Source: DASXUG01 sp036504995
Lineage (GTDB): Bacteria > Pseudomonadota > Gammaproteobacteria > Burkholderiales > Methylophilaceae
Direction of reading: 5' to 3'
DNA: 45,828 bases
Assembly: GCA_036504995.1 (NCBI GenBank)
Contig: DASXUG010000016.1
Coordinates: 1 to 45,828, forward strand
Within the stretch, counting starts at the first letter, position 1, and the number at the start of each line of letters is the position of its first letter. Shown piece after piece: positions 43,470-45,828 of the stretch. The notes under the pieces are model-generated. The model was not told the origin of the DNA. It saw only the letters and a program-made list of their open reading frames with translations, and did not search any database. Both the position numbers and the translations under genes were made by a program.

Positions 43470-43550
43470 CCTGTTACTCCCAGTCTCTGTACACGACTAC
43501 TAATGTCATTCTAAATTTCAAATTGTCTTGATAAAGCAACTATTGCAGCC

Positions 43551-45017
43551 TTATGCGAACCAAGGCGCTCTGGCTGTCATAATCAGCGTTTTCGCTCTCT
43601 CTGCATCCATACCCGTCATCTCGATCAAATCATCGACGCCTAAATCCGCCAAATCATCCATTGTGGAGATGCCTTTAGAGGCGAGTAAATGCGCGGTTTC
43701 TTCATCCATTCCAGCCATTGTCAGCAAGCTCTCAGACGCTTCTTCAATTTTTTCTTCTTTGGCAATGGCTTCTGTGAGCAACGCAGCACGTGCACGTTTT
43801 CTCAACTCATTGATGGTGTCCTCATCAAATGCATCAATTTCATTCATCTCTGAAAGTGGTACATAAGCGATTTCCTCAAGCGTACTGAATCCTTCTTGCA
43901 CCAAGATGTCAGCAACCTCTTCATCAACGTCCAGTTTCTCCATGAATAGCTGGCTAGTACTGCTGTACTCTTCTTGCGTTTTCTTGGCCGCTTCTTCCTC
44001 AGTAAGAATATTAAGCGTCCAACCAGTTAACTCTGAAGCCAAGCGCACATTTTGACCATTGCGACCAATAGCTTGTGCTAATTGATCTTCGTTCACCACA
44101 ACGTCCATGCTGTGTGCATCTTCGTCAACCACAATGCTGGACACTTCAGCAGGTGCCATTGCATTGATGACAAACTGAGCTGGCTCCATACTCCAAAGCA
44201 CGATGTCAACGCGTTCACCAGCCAACTCGCCAGTCACTGCCTGCACACGTGAACCACGCATACCAACGCAGGTACCCACTGGGTCTAAACGCTGATCATT
44301 AGATTTAACAGCAATTTTTGAGCGCAACCCAGGGTCACGCGCCGCTGATCTAATTTCAAGCAGACCGTCTTCAATTTCTGGCACTTCAAGTTCAAACAGT
44401 TTAATAAGAAACTCAGGTGCAATTCTAGATAAAATCAATTGCGGACCACGACCACTACGCTCAATGCGCGACAAATAGGCACGTACGCGATCACCCACAC
44501 GTAAGTTTTCTTTTGGAATCATTTGATCACGTGGCAATAAAGACTCAATACGACCTACTTCAATAATCGCATTACCTTTTTCCATGCGTTTGATAACACC
44601 CGTTACCAAAAATTCTTTACGCGATAAGAAATCATCTAAGATTTGCTCGCGCTCAGCTTCACGTACTTTTTGCAAGATCACTTGCTTAGCTGCCTGCGCA
44701 CCAATACGGCCAAACTCTATGCTTTCCAGCGGCTCTTCATAGTAATCACCAATTTGACGACCGACAGCGAGCTCACTCTCCTCATCAAACTGATAGCCAG
44801 AGTTTTCCAGTAAATCGTACTCAACATATTGCCAGCGCTTAAAGGTACTGTATTCGCCCGTTTCACGATTAATCGAGACACGAATATCAGTATTTTCATC
44901 GTATTTCTTCTTGGTTGCAGAAGCCAATGCGAGCTCAAGCGCTGTAAAAATCACCTCTTTGCTCACGTTTTTTTCATGAGCTAAAGCATCCACCAACAAT
45001 AAAATTTCACGACTCAT
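43551..45017 (-). CDS. nusA: Transcription termination/antitermination protein NusA
   Basis: A 488-residue protein with an N-terminal polymerase-binding domain (about 1-125), an S1 domain (about 135-200) and two KH domains (about 230-345, with VGTCVGMRGSRVQAVTGEL and QLAQAIGRNGQNVRLASELT). Two acidic C-terminal repeats end it (about 360-488). This is the long proteobacterial form. It modulates pausing, termination and rRNA antitermination. In E. coli NusA feeds back on its own operon, which is of interest because a hairpin lies in the leader of the first gene here. The gap to rimP is 45 bp. Confidence 0.96.
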   Translation of the reverse strand: MSREILLLVDALAHEKNVSKEVIFTALELALASATKKKYDENTDIRVSINRETGEYSTFKRWQYVEYDLLENSGYQFDEESELAVGRQIGDYYEEPLESIEFGRIGAQAAKQVILQKVREAEREQILDDFLSRKEFLVTGVIKRMEKGNAIIEVGRIESLLPRDQMIPKENLRVGDRVRAYLSRIERSGRGPQLILSRIAPEFLIKLFELEVPEIEDGLLEIRSAARDPGLRSKIAVKSNDQRLDPVGTCVGMRGSRVQAVTGELAGERVDIVLWSMEPAQFVINAMAPAEVSSIVVDEDAHSMDVVVNEDQLAQAIGRNGQNVRLASELTGWTLNILTEEEAAKKTQEEYSSTSQLFMEKLDVDEEVADILVQEGFSTLEEIAYVPLSEMNEIDAFDEDTINELRKRARAALLTEAIAKEEKIEEASESLLTMAGMDEETAHLLASKGISTMDDLADLGVDDLIEMTGMDAERAKTLIMTARAPWFA

Positions 45018-45062
45018 TTTAATACTCTCCGACTAAAATGCTGATTAAAATCAAGCAAATAC

Positions 45063-45497
45063 TCAAAATTGCGGGCTTAGCCTCGCCTTATCCACATTAC
45101 TGAGGGCAATATTATGCATAACACCATCGACTTCTATAGCCAATTCCGCATTTGCAAAACCACGTAAAATACCAATAAAATTCTTTCTGTTTTCCACAGG
45201 CACGCGCAACTTTACCTGCACACGCTCACCCGTAAAACGCACAAAATCGGCTTCTTTTCTTAACACCCGATCTAAACCAGGCGATGAAACCTCCAGTCGA
45301 TCATAATCAATATCATGTTCAACCGATAAAACGTTGCCTATTTGATTACTGACTAGCACGCAATCATCAATATTGATGCCATCAGGTTTATCAATAAAAA
45401 GACGCAGCAATTTTCCTCGATTTGAAATCTCCAAATCGACCATCTCATAACCCAATTGGGTCAAAGAGTGCTCTATCAATGTACGTAAATCTTGCAA
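45063..45497 (-). CDS. rimP: Ribosome maturation factor RimP
   Basis: A 144-residue protein, MQDLRTLIEHSLTQLGYEMV onward, with the N-terminal alpha/beta domain (LFIDKPDGINIDDC; VSSPGLDRVLRKEADF) and a C-terminal Sm-like barrel. It acts in 30S subunit assembly. It is the first gene of the rimP-nusA-infB-rbfA-truB operon. The leader upstream carries a promoter-like TGATATAAT and a hairpin with T-run (both listed separately). Confidence 0.94.
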   Translation of the reverse strand: MQDLRTLIEHSLTQLGYEMVDLEISNRGKLLRLFIDKPDGINIDDCVLVSNQIGNVLSVEHDIDYDRLEVSSPGLDRVLRKEADFVRFTGERVQVKLRVPVENRKNFIGILRGFANAELAIEVDGVMHNIALSNVDKARLSPQF

Positions 45498-45527
45498 TTA
45501 GTCTTTCATCCAACACAAATTACAGAA

Positions 45528-45550
45528 ATAAAAAAAGGGCACGAAGCCCA
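45528..45550 (-). terminator. Hairpin with T-run in the rimP leader (terminator or attenuator)
   Basis: On the minus strand GGGC-TTCGT-GCCC (45549-45537) is followed by seven T. It lies about 30 bp upstream of the rimP start and downstream of the TATAAT at 45574-45569. A transcript from that promoter would meet it after about 15 to 30 nt. It may be a second terminator for the rRNA operon or an attenuator for rimP-nusA. Confidence 0.75.
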
Positions 45551-45568
45551 TCACATTATTATCCGACC

Positions 45569-45596
45569 ATTATATCAACCAATCTAAGGAATTGGT
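45569..45596 (-). promoter_or_regulatory. Extended -10 promoter and dyad upstream of rimP-nusA
   Basis: On the minus strand TGATATAAT (TATAAT at 45574-45569) is an extended -10 element without a good -35 box. ACCAAT-N7-ATTGGT (45578-45596) is a dyad covering the spacer and -35 region. The start would be near 45562. This is the best promoter candidate for the operon. Confidence 0.5.
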
Positions 45597-45616
45597 ATGG
45601 TCTTAAACCAAAGCCA

Positions 45617-45643
45617 ACAAAAAAGCCCTCACAGGAGGGCTTT
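45617..45643 (-). terminator. Intrinsic terminator of the rRNA operon
   Basis: Arms AAAGCCCTC (45622-45630) and GAGGGCTTT (45635-45643) pair perfectly around a 4-nt loop; on the minus strand a T6 run follows. It lies about 45 bp downstream of the 5S rRNA 3' end. Confidence 0.9.
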
Positions 45644-45688
45644 CTCACAATAAGCGCTGAGCAAAACTCAACCTCATTCAAATAACTA

Positions 45689-45803
45689 GCCTGGCGGTGA
45701 CCTACTTTCGCATGCGAAGAGCATACTATCATTGGCGCAGAATCGTTTCACGGCCCTGTTCGAGATGGGAAGGGGTGGTTCCAATTCGCTATGGCCGCCA
45801 GAC
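45689..45803 (-). rRNA. rrf: 5S ribosomal RNA
   Basis: About 115 nt. Read on the minus strand it starts GTCTGGCGGCCATAGCG, contains the conserved CCCATCTCGAACAGG segment and ends CCGCCAGGC; the two ends pair as helix I. The ends are estimated from that pairing and may be off by one or two bases. It is the last gene of an rRNA operon whose 23S gene must lie beyond the right edge. The terminator at 45617-45643 follows. Confidence 0.95.
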
Positions 45804-45828
45804 ATAACCGGTGCCACTGGAGATTGAT

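Noticed and set aside
1..45828. CRISPR array, IS element or prophage
   Set aside because: No regularly spaced direct repeats, transposase, integrase or phage structural genes were seen. The only mobile-element signature is the tRNA-His unit.

Overview
The window looks like a chromosomal segment of a Gram-negative proteobacterium. My best guess is a betaproteobacterium of the Methylophilaceae (Methylotenera/Methylophilus type). That guess rests on moderate GC content, an MSHA-type pilus cluster with an NtrC-type regulator, NodT/RND/FUSC efflux systems and the sequences of the housekeeping genes. It is an inference; no taxonomic search was possible.

Layout. (1) 1-6300: a dyad-rich intergenic region, a rhodanese and a TusA-like protein (+), a BFD-like [2Fe-2S] protein and valS (-), nfeD and a stomatin-like SPFH protein (+) separated by a REP-like inverted repeat, then a MoeB/ThiF-like adenylyltransferase (-). 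(2) 6291-20173, all minus strand and tightly packed: a type IV pilus/MSHA-like assembly cluster in transcription order regulator, mshM, mshL, mshN, mshE, mshG, mshI, mshJ, mshK, then two prepilin-like proteins, with the MoeB-like gene last. The ATPase carries an MshEN (c-di-GMP-binding type) N-terminus. (3) 20296-22689: a mini-island of about 2.35 kb bounded by 45-bp direct repeats. One repeat is the 3' part of an intact tRNA-His gene. The island carries a two-gene operon, a HipA-like kinase followed by a protein with a HipA-N-like region and a HIRAN domain, and no recombinase. (4) tRNA-His, tRNA-Arg and tRNA-Pro (-), then folD and dksA (+). (5) pnp and rpsO (-). (6) 27330-39232 (+): two efflux operons, TetR-NodT-MFP-RND and MarR-NodT-FUSC-DUF1656-HlyD. 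(7) truB, rbfA, infB, nusA, rimP (-), then terminators and a 5S rRNA (-) at the right edge.

How the parts work together. The usual proteobacterial order rimP-nusA-infB-rbfA-truB-rpsO-pnp is present on one strand, but truB and rpsO are separated by the 12-kb efflux block on the other strand. The msh-like cluster would build a secretin-based inner-to-outer membrane pilus or pseudopilus machine, possibly tuned by c-di-GMP and by the upstream sigma-54 activator.

The most interesting part is the tRNA-His-integrated kinase/HIRAN pair. It resembles a HipA toxin split into a kinase core and a separate N-subdomain-like partner, and it sits alone in what looks like a cargo-only integrative element. 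A toxin-antitoxin or anti-phage role is plausible but not shown by the sequence.
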